Source: G963664115 sp965216035
GTDB taxonomy: Bacteria; Acidobacteriota; Terriglobia; 20CM-2-55-15
Assembly: GCA_965216035.1 (NCBI GenBank)
Contig: CBDCFM010000014.1
Span: 186,001 to 250,000, forward strand
Length of the DNA: 64,000 nucleotides
Reading direction: 5' to 3'
Translations under genes and position numbers: made by a program
Shown: in pieces, positions 1 to 8,395 of the stretch
Layout of the letters: each line of letters opens with the position of its first letter
How positions within the stretch are numbered: position 1 is the first letter of the stretch
Notes under the pieces: generated by a model
What the model saw: the letters and a program-made list of their open reading frames with translations, nothing else
Database searches by the model: none
What the model was told of the DNA's origin: nothing

Positions 1-74
1 TCGCCCAGCCTTACGGCCTCCACCTTGAACTCATCGGTGTACTGCCGATTCGGAACCCCATCCTTCTCGCCCAT
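1..74 (-). CDS. Transposase OrfA-like protein, N-terminal end (runs off the window)
   Basis: Only the first 24 codons are inside the window. They read MGEKDGVPNRQYTDEFKVEA and then VRLG. The YTDEFKVEAVRL pattern is the opening of the helix-turn-helix domain of IS3-type OrfA proteins (HTH_Tnp_1), which bind the IS ends and control transposition. The ATG at 72-74 is the only good start. The rest of the element lies to the left, so nothing can be said about its integrity. I see no clear inverted repeat upstream of the start. Confidence 0.6.
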   Translation of the reverse strand, partial: MGEKDGVPNRQYTDEFKVEAVRLG

Positions 75-640
75 TTTCGCCCTCCGTTCATCAAAAAGTT
101 ATCAGCATTTTGATGTACGTGAAACCAGGGCAGGGTCACCTTCCGCAAACCAGGCGAATGAAAGAGTAGAGGGACCTGACCTATGAGCCACCAAGCGACA
201 ACGAACCCCACTATGGCGGCGAATGCATTGAGCGCCTCTAACATTCCCGCGAGACTCGCCAGCCGTTCCCGGACCTCTCCATGGGATACGCATCATCGAT
301 TGCATTTGCAAGACTTTGTGCTTTCCCGGGCTAAAACCATCTCCGTTTCCCATGGCATCAGGACGCACCGATCTAAGAGAATGACCAGAGGCCGCGTTCC
401 ATTCTTCGTGTGCGTTTTAACGAGTCGCTGAAACTTGGCTAAACACTAAGAGGGAAGGAACTTGAGGTCAATCAAACAGTCACCTGCCTGTATCACCCCC
501 TAACCTTCCATGTGGATCGTGTCAGTAAGACGACAACTGAACAATATACTGAACAAATTCCTGCCTAATACCAGCTAACACCGTCGCCTCAGAAGAAGTA
601 GAGACAAGAAGAACCAACAAGATAACGTGTTTGAATTGTT
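75..640. other. Gene-poor stretch with one dispersed repeat
   Basis: I see no convincing gene here. The short open frames lack family signals and ribosome-binding sites. The stretch holds one copy of a dispersed repeat at about 430-484 and ends at a truncated tRNA. It may be the flank of the insertion sequence on the left edge. Confidence 0.5.
430..484 (+). repeat. Dispersed ~50-bp repeat, copy 1
   Basis: The core is GGAACTTGAGGTCAATCAA, preceded by a weaker AAACTTGGCTAAACACTAAG. The same layout recurs at 18178-18232 on the plus strand and at 18523-18578 on the minus strand. A diverged copy lies at 4041-4086. The right half followed by ACAGTCAC resembles the end of the element carrying the transposase fragment at 4144. 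The simplest reading is a terminal repeat of an insertion sequence or its non-autonomous derivative. Confidence 0.55.
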
Positions 641-678
641 GTGTGAAGCAGGCGCTCTTCCAACTGAGCTACGATCCC
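641..678 (-). pseudogene. 5' half of a tRNA-Val(CAC), truncated in the anticodon loop
   Basis: Reading the minus strand from 678 gives an acceptor 5' strand GGGATCG, then TA, a D arm GCTCAGTTGGAAGAGC, and an anticodon 5' stem CCTGC with loop TTCACAC. The anticodon would be CAC (Val). The expected GCAGG closing strand, T arm and acceptor 3' strand are absent directly downstream. The homology stops at the 3' edge of the anticodon loop. This is a relic or the left side of a disrupted tRNA locus, and it is not a functional tRNA as it stands. Confidence 0.6.
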
Positions 679-941
679 AAACACATTAGATTCCTCAGTT
701 TGCCACCACTGTTTTGTCAACCACGTCGGAAAAGTGGCCAATCGCTGCCAATTCGGCCGCGATCGTCTCCACTGCGGTCCGTTTCGCCGTATGATTGGAA
801 GCGTTTTTCGGGATTGGACAGCTGATTTGCGCGAGAGGTTACCGGGCCGCATTCAGCGGTGCGATCATCGCCTCAACGCCTACAGTTTTTCCTACTGGCA
901 TCATGATGAGTTGCCCCTCAGGGCCGCGAACTCTGAAATTC

Positions 942-1535
942 TTACCCTGATCCGTCGGTCCATTCCACCGTACTCGAAGTGCCAACGTTTGAGTTCATTC
1001 GCCTCCCGGTGTCGGATCCCCTGATGAGGAGAGCTGCGAATCCAGGGAAGTACGCGATCGTCCAGGCGCCAAAGTGCACCATAAAATCCCAACCCTGTGG
1101 ATCGAAGGGAAACCAGATCCCCGAAACCAAGTAAAAGGCTATTCCAGCGGCAATGGCCGCAATCCCACCCCGTGTCAACGCAACGCGAAGCGCGACTCGA
1201 CGAAAGTGAAGACTTTCCTGCAATGCCCCGAGAGCTACCCAGACAGCGATCCAAAGCGGGAACATCACGGAAGGTCCCGCGAACGGAAGGAACGCATAGA
1301 AACCCACCGACGCTAGTGCACCGATCGCCGCTGCCCCGATGGCGCCAGCCAAGGGTCGTCTGGCCGGTGCACCCAGAATAAGGCCGACGCAGAGGAACAG
1401 AATCGCGCCGTGTATGACACCGTAGATTGCTGGGTGCGGCCGCGGAAGAACCGCTGCCCAGAGAAAGTCCCCAAACGTGCTGACTCCGGCCATCTTCAAG
1501 GCTGCTGCAATGGAAGCTGTCACGCCAGGCTTCAT
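942..1535 (-). CDS. Conserved multi-pass membrane protein of unknown function
   Basis: About 197 residues with five or six hydrophobic segments. They include an alanine-rich pair of helices around AAAIGALASVGFYAF and a late pair around GGIAAIAAGIAFYLVSGIWF. The protein is probably an inner-membrane protein. I chose the ATG that gives MKPGVTAS; a TTG 30 bases upstream (1565) would add ten residues (MSESDKVIDS). I do not recognise a named family. It stands alone, with no close same-strand partner. The final ~20 residues (MNSNVGTSSTVEWTDGSG) are polar and look like a cytoplasmic or periplasmic tail. Confidence 0.6.
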   Translation of the reverse strand: MKPGVTASIAAALKMAGVSTFGDFLWAAVLPRPHPAIYGVIHGAILFLCVGLILGAPARRPLAGAIGAAAIGALASVGFYAFLPFAGPSVMFPLWIAVWVALGALQESLHFRRVALRVALTRGGIAAIAAGIAFYLVSGIWFPFDPQGWDFMVHFGAWTIAYFPGFAALLIRGSDTGRRMNSNVGTSSTVEWTDGSG

Positions 1536-1689
1536 GGAATCGATCACTTTATCGCTTTCAGACAAAGACCGTTGTCATTAGATCGCAGACCCGCAGTTTC
1601 ACTCCCCATCCACCCTTACGAGTCGTGAAAATCTCAAGAAACCAAACCACGGGTGAGGATTGAGGATGCCACAGTCGGTTCTCTGTATT

Positions 1690-1829
1690 GGCGACAATAC
1701 AGGACTTAAAAGCAATCCAGAGCTATCCAGGAAGGATCGAGCGGTATTTTCGGGGGTTGAACAGCCTATTTTCAGCGACCCTTAGGGCACCTGAATCCGT
1801 TCCTTCAGTTCTTCAAACCAGGTCTGTCG
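1690..1829 (-). pseudogene. C-terminal tail of a TolB-propeller Ser/Thr kinase plus trailing hairpin
   Basis: In the frame ending at the TAA at 1782-1784 the minus strand reads RQTWFEELKERIQVP. This closely matches the usual C-terminus (NWFEELKERVPxx) of acidobacterial-type protein kinases with a TolB/WD40-like sensor domain. About 90 bases further downstream lies a perfect 8-bp stem-loop, CTGTATTG-GCGA-CAATACAG, near 1691-1710. The same tail-plus-hairpin arrangement, diverged, recurs at 2838-2980. The rest of the kinase is missing. It overlaps a small open frame (1813-1950) in another frame. Confidence 0.45.
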
Positions 1830-1950
1830 GTTCGGCCGGTTGCAATCGATAGAGCGATGGATCGGCGACCACCACGTATACATACGTTGCAACGGTCATG
1901 ATTCCGACGATAATCAACGCAGCCAGCCGAGCGTAGAGACCGGGAGCCAT
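1813..1950 (-). CDS. Possible 45-residue single-pass membrane peptide
   Basis: An ATG at 1948-1950 opens a 45-codon frame starting MAPGLYARLAALIIVGIM. One strong membrane helix spans about residues 8-30 and is followed by a short polar tail. A GGGGA motif sits 6-7 bases upstream of the ATG. The frame overlaps the kinase-tail relic in a different phase, so it could be chance. Alternatively, a frameshift may have separated the helix from the WFEELKERIQVP tail. I recognise no family. Confidence 0.3.
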   Translation of the reverse strand: MAPGLYARLAALIIVGIMTVATYVYVVVADPSLYRLQPAEPTDLV

Positions 1951-2038
1951 CAGTATCCCCACGGCAATCTCGGAGTTATTGTCAAAAGTGGTGTTTAGGA
2001 GATTGATTCAAGCGGCGGTCAATCCGACCGCGTCAACC

Positions 2039-2755
2039 TCAAGACACAATCACTTTTCCATCCGGTCCACAACACATACTGTCTTCGGATTCTTGGAGAC
2101 GATCGATGGCGATCCCAGCTTTCTCTAATCGATCCTCGAATCCTTCCCGCCAGCCGGGCGATAAGGCTCGGATCTGAATCACCTTTTTGCAGTCTTCGAG
2201 GTTCTGGCGGTCGAAGTAATATAAGTGGCATACGTCCCGAACGCTGATTCCCGCTGAGTCCGGTGTTAGAAGTTCGATTGTGTCTCCTGCACCGACCTCA
2301 CCTTCTTGCAGCACCCGAAAATAGAATCCCACACGGCAGCTCTGGAGAAACATTTTCGGAAATTGCACGTTCTCCATTTTGATGCCGAGCCGGTAGCAGG
2401 GAACCCGTGGTTGGGTAACCTCGACACGGGCATCGCCGATTCTGAAAACATCACCAACGTGGATCTCGTCTTCCGACATTCCTTCAACGGTGAAATTTTC
2501 TCCAAACTGGGAATGCTTGAAGTCATTGCGGCCGAGTTCCTTTGACCAGTAGTCGTAGTTCTCGATCGTGTACACACAGGCTGCCTTGTAAACTCCACCG
2601 TGGCCTTTCAAATCCACCTGCTGGTCTCCGTCCAGATTCAGCGTTCGAAGCATCACGCGGCCACCGACCGGCTCCTTGAAGATTCCCGTGGCGACCACCT
2701 TGCCCTGGTAAGACGCTTCTTTCCTGAGGGATACACTTACAGTGAGAAGCTTCAT
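2039..2755 (-). CDS. MOSC domain-containing protein (YiiM-like)
   Basis: A cytoplasmic protein of 238 residues. MOSC domains bind molybdenum cofactor or handle sulfur and N-hydroxylated substrates. The MOSC core covers about residues 10-170, with DLKGHGGVYKAACVYTIENY, the GENFTVEG motif and the conserved cysteine in TQPRVPCYRLG. The C-terminal third (RVGFYFRVLQEGEVGAG, then an all-helical part with DRLEKAG) matches the 3-alpha domain of the YiiM/YcbX-type architecture. The length is typical of YiiM-like proteins. A GGGG ribosome site precedes the ATG. There is no molybdoenzyme gene nearby, so the substrate is open. Confidence 0.88.
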   Translation of the reverse strand: MKLLTVSVSLRKEASYQGKVVATGIFKEPVGGRVMLRTLNLDGDQQVDLKGHGGVYKAACVYTIENYDYWSKELGRNDFKHSQFGENFTVEGMSEDEIHVGDVFRIGDARVEVTQPRVPCYRLGIKMENVQFPKMFLQSCRVGFYFRVLQEGEVGAGDTIELLTPDSAGISVRDVCHLYYFDRQNLEDCKKVIQIRALSPGWREGFEDRLEKAGIAIDRLQESEDSMCCGPDGKVIVS

Positions 2756-2837
2756 GACGTTGACCCCTTTCAGCTCACGACGGCTTGGCTGTTGGATTGT
2801 TCCCTTGCGGAATTATAGGTCAATCGTAACCCCACAT

Positions 2838-2980
2838 CTCCGTATTGGGGACCATACAGGAGTTGGAAACGATGCCGACCTATTCACGAGGTTCGGAGCG
2901 GGCTGTTCGGTGAGTAAACAGACTGGGTCGGCGACACGCTACAGGATCGGCACCCGTTCTTTGAGTTCTTCAACTCAGAC
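2838..2980 (-). pseudogene. Second kinase C-terminal tail plus hairpin (paralogous to 1690-1829)
   Basis: The minus strand reads VEELKERVPIL and then TAG (2939-2941), preceded by an in-frame TGA. About 80 bases downstream is an imperfect hairpin CTGTATGG-TCCC-CAATACGG (about 2841-2860). Spacing and order match the block at 1690-1829, so the two are duplicates that have drifted. No gene is seen between 2756 and 3232 apart from this relic. Confidence 0.4.
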
Positions 2981-3232
2981 GCCCATGAGTGGGCACTCAC
3001 CCCAAACAATGAAAAACCGACGTTCTCGTGTTCCCGATACCACGGCAGGAAGCCCGAAGTGCCTGGACTGATTCTAAAGGGCTTACGCTAAATTTTCGTA
3101 GCAGTTCTGGACGGTGTTGATTTCAGGGGGTACGTGCCCGTCACCGCTGTCGTCGCTGTGCGGTGTGTTCGCCAACTTCGGGAACAAGAACTGCTGACCT
3201 TCTGACAGCCCGTGTTTCGCTCGATCAAGAGT

Positions 3233-3637
3233 TTAAGACGCTCCGAGTTGCTCCCTCATGATGCCGATGTCTGTGACACCCCAGTGCTCGGCCACCTTGC
3301 CGTTCTCAAGGCGGAAGCAGTCAGCGACTGGCACCTCGACTTGCTTGTCCGTGGCAGGCATCCCCATGAACTCGCCAACGTTGGTGCCGGTCATGGTTAC
3401 CCTGGCAAAAACCTTGTCACCCTCTGCAATCATGTCGTCTAGAGTTAAAGTTAAACTGGAAAACGACTGTCTCATGCCGGTGAAGAACTGGATCACGCCC
3501 GCCTTGGTTGGCGGGATACCGGGGACAACATCGTGCTCCACCAAATCCTCAGCGAGAACCGCAGCCAGAGCGTCAAGATCTCCTTCATTGATCGCCGCGT
3601 AACCGCTGCGGACGACCGCCTTGTTTTCTTCTGACAT
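3233..3637 (-). CDS. SnoaL-like / NTF2-fold polyketide-cyclase-type protein
   Basis: This is a 134-residue protein with the NTF2-like alpha+beta cone fold of the SnoaL family. Features are the helix NKAVVRSGYAAINEGDLDAL, the segment LAEDLVEHDVVPG, then the strand segment DDMIAEGDKVFARVTMTGT and a final GKVAEHWGVTD. These match ester-cyclase/SnoaL-like domains, which act on small hydrophobic compounds or serve as binding folds. There is a GGGAGAG ribosome site before the ATG. The substrate cannot be told from sequence. It is followed upstream by the DUF3303 gene on the same strand, about 85 bases away, so the two may be co-transcribed. Confidence 0.85.
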   Translation of the reverse strand: MSEENKAVVRSGYAAINEGDLDALAAVLAEDLVEHDVVPGIPPTKAGVIQFFTGMRQSFSSLTLTLDDMIAEGDKVFARVTMTGTNVGEFMGMPATDKQVEVPVADCFRLENGKVAEHWGVTDIGIMREQLGAS

Positions 3638-3721
3638 CTTTACTCTCCCTTTCTTCTTCCTAAAGAAGCTCTTATTGTTGATCTTCTAATCAGTGACTTT
3701 TACGTTTGTTCAGCCCAATGC

Positions 3722-3985
3722 CTACCCGATAACTTCGGCGATCTCTTCGTCTGTGAGCACGAGTGTGATCTCAAACGAGAGCAGGTCAGTCCAGCTCTGC
3801 ATCCATTTGCCGATGGCTACTGCGTCCGAGGACTCGGCAATCAGAAAACCAACATGGCCGGCAGCACTGTGCCATCGATCATGCATCGTTACGCCAGCTG
3901 GTGGGGGAGCGCCTGTCTCTTTAAATCGCTTTTGTGCATTGTCGCGGTCCTGCGGAGAAAACTCATATGTAATGTGGAAAAGCAT
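3722..3985 (-). CDS. DUF3303 family protein
   Basis: A small cytoplasmic protein of about 87 residues starting MLFHITYEFSPQDRDNAQ. It contains FKETGAPPPAGVTMHDRWHS, AESSDAVAIGKWMQSW and FEITLVLTDEEIAEVI, which is the full DUF3303 pattern (a ferredoxin-like alpha/beta-barrel dimeric fold). I chose the ATG at 3985 because it matches the family start and lies five bases after GAAGAAGG. A GTG six bases upstream would add two residues. The function of the family is unknown. Confidence 0.85.
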   Translation of the reverse strand: MLFHITYEFSPQDRDNAQKRFKETGAPPPAGVTMHDRWHSAAGHVGFLIAESSDAVAIGKWMQSWTDLLSFEITLVLTDEEIAEVIG

Positions 3986-4040
3986 GTTCACCTTCTTCCG
4001 ATTATGTAGTGAAAGAGTTTCGTGCCGGTTCGCATCGATG

Positions 4041-4143
4041 GAATAAGACTACAGGTAGGATTTCAGGTCAATGAAACAGTCACATCCCTGTAGTTGTTCA
4101 ATGATTCTGTCACCCCATAACTGTTCAGTGAAAATGTCACCCT
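4041..4143 (+). repeat. Insertion-sequence end with three iterated ~25-bp units
   Basis: Just upstream of the transposase fragment are three related units: GTCAATGAAACAGTCACATC (about 4067), TTCAATGATTCTGTCACCCC (about 4097) and TTCAGTGAAAATGTCACCCT (about 4123). Such iterated TGTCACC blocks are usual at the left ends of ISNCY/IS1202-type elements and probably bind transposase. The first unit overlaps the diverged copy of the dispersed repeat also seen at 430 and 18178. Confidence 0.5.
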
Positions 4144-4419
4144 ATGGGGATGATGGAGACGATTACATTGAACTCAAGGGAACAGAAGCGGTTACTGGTT
4201 TTAAATCGCGTCAACGACAGCAAGATGACTGCCCTACACGCCGCCGAGTTTCTGGGTTGGAGTGAGCGACACGTCCGGCGGATGTTGGCCCGATACCGGG
4301 CGGAAGGAGCCGAAGCGCTGGCTCACGGAAACCGGGGACGGGATCTCCTCGCGGAACGTAGCCACTCGCAGCGCCCTACCGAATCTCTGCCTCGGCAGGA
4401 AAGCGGGGTCGAACCGTAG
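4144..4419 (+). pseudogene. N-terminal fragment of an ISNCY/IS1202-type transposase
   Basis: The first ~65 residues (METITLNSREQKRLLVLNRV, then ALHAAEFLGWSERHVRRMLA and RYRAEGAEALAHGNRGR) match the winged helix-turn-helix start of ISNCY-family transposases. After NRGR the homology ends and the frame drifts into unrelated sequence. The catalytic DDE part is missing. The region 4420-4616 contains no recognisable remainder of the element. It is therefore a 5' relic. Confidence 0.7.
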
Positions 4420-4616
4420 TTTTCGAGCGATCGACGCCCCTGTCCGATCGTGTGCTGCGCCTGCCCGTGCAGGAAGTATCTCGGTTAGGCCGGTAACGGT
4501 GTGTTCTTCGCAACGACGAGGCACAGTAGCTACCTCCATGAGCGATGTCGACAGATCAAAAAAATATCGCGGTTCGACCCCTGTTTTCCAGTATCATAAA
4601 CTACTATAAACCTGTG

Positions 4617-7025
4617 ATGGCTGGTATAAAACTCGCTGGACGTCTTATCGGCATTTCTTGTGCCGTCGGTATCGTTTCGGTTCCCACCACCGTCTTTTCC
4701 CAAGGCGCGAACCAGGTCGCGCCGGATCCCGAACAGCAGTGGGCCGTCGTCGAGAGCTACTGCGTCGGTTGTCACAACACCGACGTTCGCGCCGGCGACA
4801 TCATGTTCGACCAGCTCACCGCAGAGTCCGTGCCCGAGTACGCCGAGGTCTTCGAGACCGCCGTGCACAAATTGCGCGGGCGCCTCATGCCGCCGCCCGG
4901 CAATCCCCAGCCCGCACAGGAGGAAATCGACGCGCTGGTTCGCTGGCTCGAGAGCTCCATCGACGAGAGCAGCGAGGCGCCCGTGGCGGGCCACGTCCCC
5001 GTCCAGCGCTTGAACCGAACCGAGTATGCCAATGCCGTGGAGGATCTCCTGGCTGTGGAGATCGATCCCGAGGAGTACCTGCCGGCCGAAATCGAGGTCG
5101 AAGGCTTCAGTAACATCGCTTCGGCGTTGACCGTGTCGCCCGCCTTCCTGGAGCAGTACGTCAGTGTCGCGCGAGCGGTCTCCCTCATGGCAGTAGGCGA
5201 TCCGGTGCCACAGGTCGCCAGCGCGTATTTCCCCCCGCCTAGCGGCGACCAGGAAGGCTATGTGGACGGCATGCCGCTCGGCACGCGGGGCGGCACGAGG
5301 TTCGAGTACACGTTTCCGGCGGACGGGGAGTACCGCATCAATATCGCGGACCTTGATATCGGGGTCTACCCACGGGCGATCGAGAACGAGACGACGGTGG
5401 TTGTGCTGATCGATCGCGTGGAGGTCTTCCGGGAAACGATCGGCGGCGAAGCGGATCGCGCGTTCGTGGATCTCGGCGGCGGTGCACCGGCGGGAGCGGA
5501 GCTCATGGAGCGGTTCGCCAACATCCCCGTTCAGGTGTCGGCCGGTGTCCACGAAGTCGTCGTGACTTTCATCGAGCGCTCCCGGGTGGCAACCGACGAC
5601 CCGATTGCCGGCGGTACCCAGTATCCCGGATGGGCCATCGTCGGGTACCTGCGTCTGCCGCGCCTGATCGGCGGCATCGAGGTCGTGGGTCCGTACGCGG
5701 CGACGGGCCCCACCCGCACACCCAGCCGGGAGAAGATATTCATCTGTGTGCCCGAGGTCCCCGAGCGCGAGCGCGCCTGCGCCGAGCGCATCACCGCGGA
5801 TCTCGCCCGGCGTGCCTTCCGCCGGCCCGTCACTACGGAGGATATCGACCGGCTGATGGCCTTCTACGACGCCGGCTATGAAGGACCCAGCGGATTCGAC
5901 GCCGGGATCGAACAGCTGGTGGCCGCGGTGCTGGTGAGCCCGGATTTTCTCTATCGCGGAATCGCCCCACCGCCCGATACCCAAGACGCGAAATTCCATG
6001 CGCTGAGCGATCTGGAGCTGGCCTCGCGCCTGTCTTTCTTCTTGTGGGGCCAGGGCCCCAACGATGAGCTGCTCGAGCTCGCGGCGTCGGGCGAGCTGGG
6101 ACGTCCCGACGTGCTGGACGCCCAGGTACGGCGTATGCTGGCCGCTCCACGGGCCGAGACGCTGGTGACTAATTTCGCGCTTGGCTGGCTCAACCTCGAT
6201 GAGATCGACGCCTTCGAGTGGGACCGGCAACTCTTCCCCGAATTCAGCCCCGAGTTGCGCGAGGATTTCGCGACCGAGATCGACCTCTTCCTGCGCAGCA
6301 TCCTGCTGGAAGACGAGAACGTGCAGGAGCTGTTAGCGGCCGAGCATACGTTCCTCAATGAAAGGCTGGCCGAACACTACGGCATCACATCGGTGCGCGG
6401 CGCGCAGTTCCGGCGCGTAATCCTAGAAGACGAAGCCCGTCGAGGGCTCCTCGGCAAGGGCGCCGTGCTGTTGCGCACGTCATATGGCGACCGGACTTCG
6501 CCGGTGTTGCGCGGCGCCTGGGTGCTTGAGAAGCTCGTCGGCACGCCGCCGACGCCGCCGACGCCGAACGTGGAGACAGATCTGACCACGCCGGCGGGCG
6601 AGCAGCCGAAAACCATTCGTGCCCGGCTCGAGGAGCATCGCAGCAATCCGAGCTGTAACTCTTGCCACGGCGTGATCGACCCCTACGGGCTGGCGCTAGA
6701 GAACTTCACCGTCACCGGCCAGTGGCGCGACGTCGATTGGCTCGCCGATGCGCCCATCGACGCGAGCACGGTCCTGCCCGGCGGTAAGCCGATCGAAGGT
6801 CCGGCGGACCTGCACCGAGCACTGCTCGGCCGCCCCGACCAGTTCGTCCAGGCGCTGACGGAGAAGCTCATGATGTACGCGCTCGGCCGGGAGCTCGAGC
6901 ATCATGACATGCCGCAGGTCCGGGCGATCGTGCGCGCGGCGGCCGAGGATGACTACCGGTTCTCGTCGATCGTGGCGGGAATTGTATCGAGCGATGCATT
7001 CCGCATGCAGGCGCTGGGGGAGTGA
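4617..7025 (+). CDS. DUF1592 multidomain cytochrome c protein (planctomycete-type, DUF1587/1592/1588/1585)
   Basis: A secreted protein of about 802 residues with a Sec signal (MAGIKLAGRLIGISCAVGIV). A cytochrome-c-like N-terminus carries a CVGCH haem site at residues 49-53. It is followed by DUF1587 (VQRLNRTEYANAVEDLLAVE), a carbohydrate-binding-like beta region, DUF1592 and DUF1588 (LASRLSFFLWGQGPNDELL and SYGDRTSPVLRGAWVLEKL) and a C-terminal DUF1585 with a second CxxCH (SCNSCHG, residues about 680-684). Family proteins are periplasmic haem proteins thought to act with DUF1552 partners; the substrate is unknown. An upstream ATG at 4545 would add 24 residues and bury the signal peptide, so I prefer 4617. 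It overlaps the next gene by four bases. Confidence 0.9.
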   Translation: MAGIKLAGRLIGISCAVGIVSVPTTVFSQGANQVAPDPEQQWAVVESYCVGCHNTDVRAGDIMFDQLTAESVPEYAEVFETAVHKLRGRLMPPPGNPQPAQEEIDALVRWLESSIDESSEAPVAGHVPVQRLNRTEYANAVEDLLAVEIDPEEYLPAEIEVEGFSNIASALTVSPAFLEQYVSVARAVSLMAVGDPVPQVASAYFPPPSGDQEGYVDGMPLGTRGGTRFEYTFPADGEYRINIADLDIGVYPRAIENETTVVVLIDRVEVFRETIGGEADRAFVDLGGGAPAGAELMERFANIPVQVSAGVHEVVVTFIERSRVATDDPIAGGTQYPGWAIVGYLRLPRLIGGIEVVGPYAATGPTRTPSREKIFICVPEVPERERACAERITADLARRAFRRPVTTEDIDRLMAFYDAGYEGPSGFDAGIEQLVAAVLVSPDFLYRGIAPPPDTQDAKFHALSDLELASRLSFFLWGQGPNDELLELAASGELGRPDVLDAQVRRMLAAPRAETLVTNFALGWLNLDEIDAFEWDRQLFPEFSPELREDFATEIDLFLRSILLEDENVQELLAAEHTFLNERLAEHYGITSVRGAQFRRVILEDEARRGLLGKGAVLLRTSYGDRTSPVLRGAWVLEKLVGTPPTPPTPNVETDLTTPAGEQPKTIRARLEEHRSNPSCNSCHGVIDPYGLALENFTVTGQWRDVDWLADAPIDASTVLPGGKPIEGPADLHRALLGRPDQFVQALTEKLMMYALGRELEHHDMPQVRAIVRAAAEDDYRFSSIVAGIVSSDAFRMQALGE

Positions 7026-8377
7026 AGGCCATGTATCTGACCAAAAAACATCTTTCTCGCAGGACGGTGCTCAAGGGCTTGGGCGTGGCCATCGGGCTGC
7101 CGTTGCTTGATGCGATGATCCCGGCCGCCACCGCGCTCGCGCAGACCGCTGCCGCACCGAAGCTGCGGGCAGGATTCTTCTACATTCCCCACGGCGCGAT
7201 CCTGTGGAACACGCCCCATGGGCCGGACATGGATAACTGGACCCCGAGCGGCGCGGGCGCAGATTTTAAGCTCAGCCCGATTCTCGAGCCGCTCGAGGAC
7301 TACAAGCACGCCGTGACTTCGTTCTCCAATCTCGAGAACAAGGCCAGCGCCGACTCCGTGCACAACTACAACCCGGCGACCTGGCTCAGCGGTATCAAGC
7401 CCGATCTCGAAGCGCCCGGTCCCAGCATGTCGGCGACGATCGACCAGATCATTGCCGGCCACATCGGCCAGGAAACTGCGCTGCCGTCGATGGAGGTCTG
7501 CTCGGAGGGGAACATGCAGCCGGTCGCGTGCGGCGGCGGGTACGGCTGCCTCTACAGCTCCACGCTGTCGTACCGGAATGCAAGCTCGCCCCTGCCGATG
7601 GAGTTCAACCCGCGCAAGGTTATCGCACAGTTGTTCGGTGAAGGCGCTACACCGGAAGAGCGCGTGGCCATCGTCAGGCAGAAACAGAGCATGCTCGATC
7701 TCATCGCCGGGCGTACCCGGGCGCTGCAACGGGACCTGGGTCCGGGCGACAAAGTGATTCTCGACGGCTACCTGGACACGGTGCGAGAGATCGAACGGAG
7801 GGTCGAGCTTGCCGAGGCCCGTGATCTCTCGGACGTGGAGGTGCCCGAGGCGCCGCTGGGCGAGCTAGATTCGTTCGACGAGCAGGTGCAGTTGATGTTC
7901 GATCTGATCGCGATTGCCTATCAGGCCGATCTCACGCGCGTGGCCACCTACATCATGGTCGCCGAAGGCACGAACCGGACCTATAATCACATCGGCGTGC
8001 CGGATTCCTTCCATCCGCTGTCACATCACGCCAATAATCTCGATCGGCTGCACAAGCTGGTCAGGGTCCAGCGCTATCACGTGGAGCGGTTCGCGGAATT
8101 CGTCGCGAAGCTCGCCGGGATACCAGACGGCGAAGGCACGCTGCTGGACAACTCCATGTTGCTCTACGGCTCCAACATGGCCAACAGCGACCTGCACAAC
8201 AATTTTCCGGTGCCGAACATCCTGGTCGGCGGTGGCGCCGGAGGGCTCAATGGGGGACAGCAGATCGAGCTGCCCGAACGCACGACGGTTTCGAATCTGC
8301 ACCTCACGCTGCTGAACAAGGCGGGCCTGGAGATGGAGAGCTTCGGGGACAGCACCGGCGAGATCGCCGGAGTCTGA
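7022..8377 (+). CDS. DUF1552 domain-containing protein, Tat-exported
   Basis: About 451 residues. The N-terminus carries a twin-arginine signal, LSRRTVLKGLGVAIGLPLLD, followed by an alanine-rich segment. The body has the DUF1552 hallmarks RAGFFYIPHGAI, SFSNLENK, YNPATWLSGIKP, and a late SHHANNLDRLHKLVRVQRYH. The fold of this family resembles sulfatase/DUF1501-like proteins. The partner is the upstream DUF1592 cytochrome, with which it overlaps (GTG at 7022 inside the stop). An ATG at 7031 is an alternative start. The pair is nearly always co-encoded, which suggests one periplasmic oxidoreductase or polymer-handling system. No direct function is known. Confidence 0.9.
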   Translation: MKAMYLTKKHLSRRTVLKGLGVAIGLPLLDAMIPAATALAQTAAAPKLRAGFFYIPHGAILWNTPHGPDMDNWTPSGAGADFKLSPILEPLEDYKHAVTSFSNLENKASADSVHNYNPATWLSGIKPDLEAPGPSMSATIDQIIAGHIGQETALPSMEVCSEGNMQPVACGGGYGCLYSSTLSYRNASSPLPMEFNPRKVIAQLFGEGATPEERVAIVRQKQSMLDLIAGRTRALQRDLGPGDKVILDGYLDTVREIERRVELAEARDLSDVEVPEAPLGELDSFDEQVQLMFDLIAIAYQADLTRVATYIMVAEGTNRTYNHIGVPDSFHPLSHHANNLDRLHKLVRVQRYHVERFAEFVAKLAGIPDGEGTLLDNSMLLYGSNMANSDLHNNFPVPNILVGGGAGGLNGGQQIELPERTTVSNLHLTLLNKAGLEMESFGDSTGEIAGV

Positions 8378-8395
8378 GCGCCCGGATCACCGACG

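Noticed and set aside
500..678. Intron-containing tRNA-Val with a 3' half near 510-530
   Set aside because: CGATCCA and a five-base stem can be found there, but the anticodon closing strand is missing and the first acceptor pair fails. The match is too weak to call.
4530..6230. 566-codon minus-strand frame
   Set aside because: It is antisense to the DUF1592 gene, whose haem motifs and domains are clear. High GC at third positions explains the open antisense frame.
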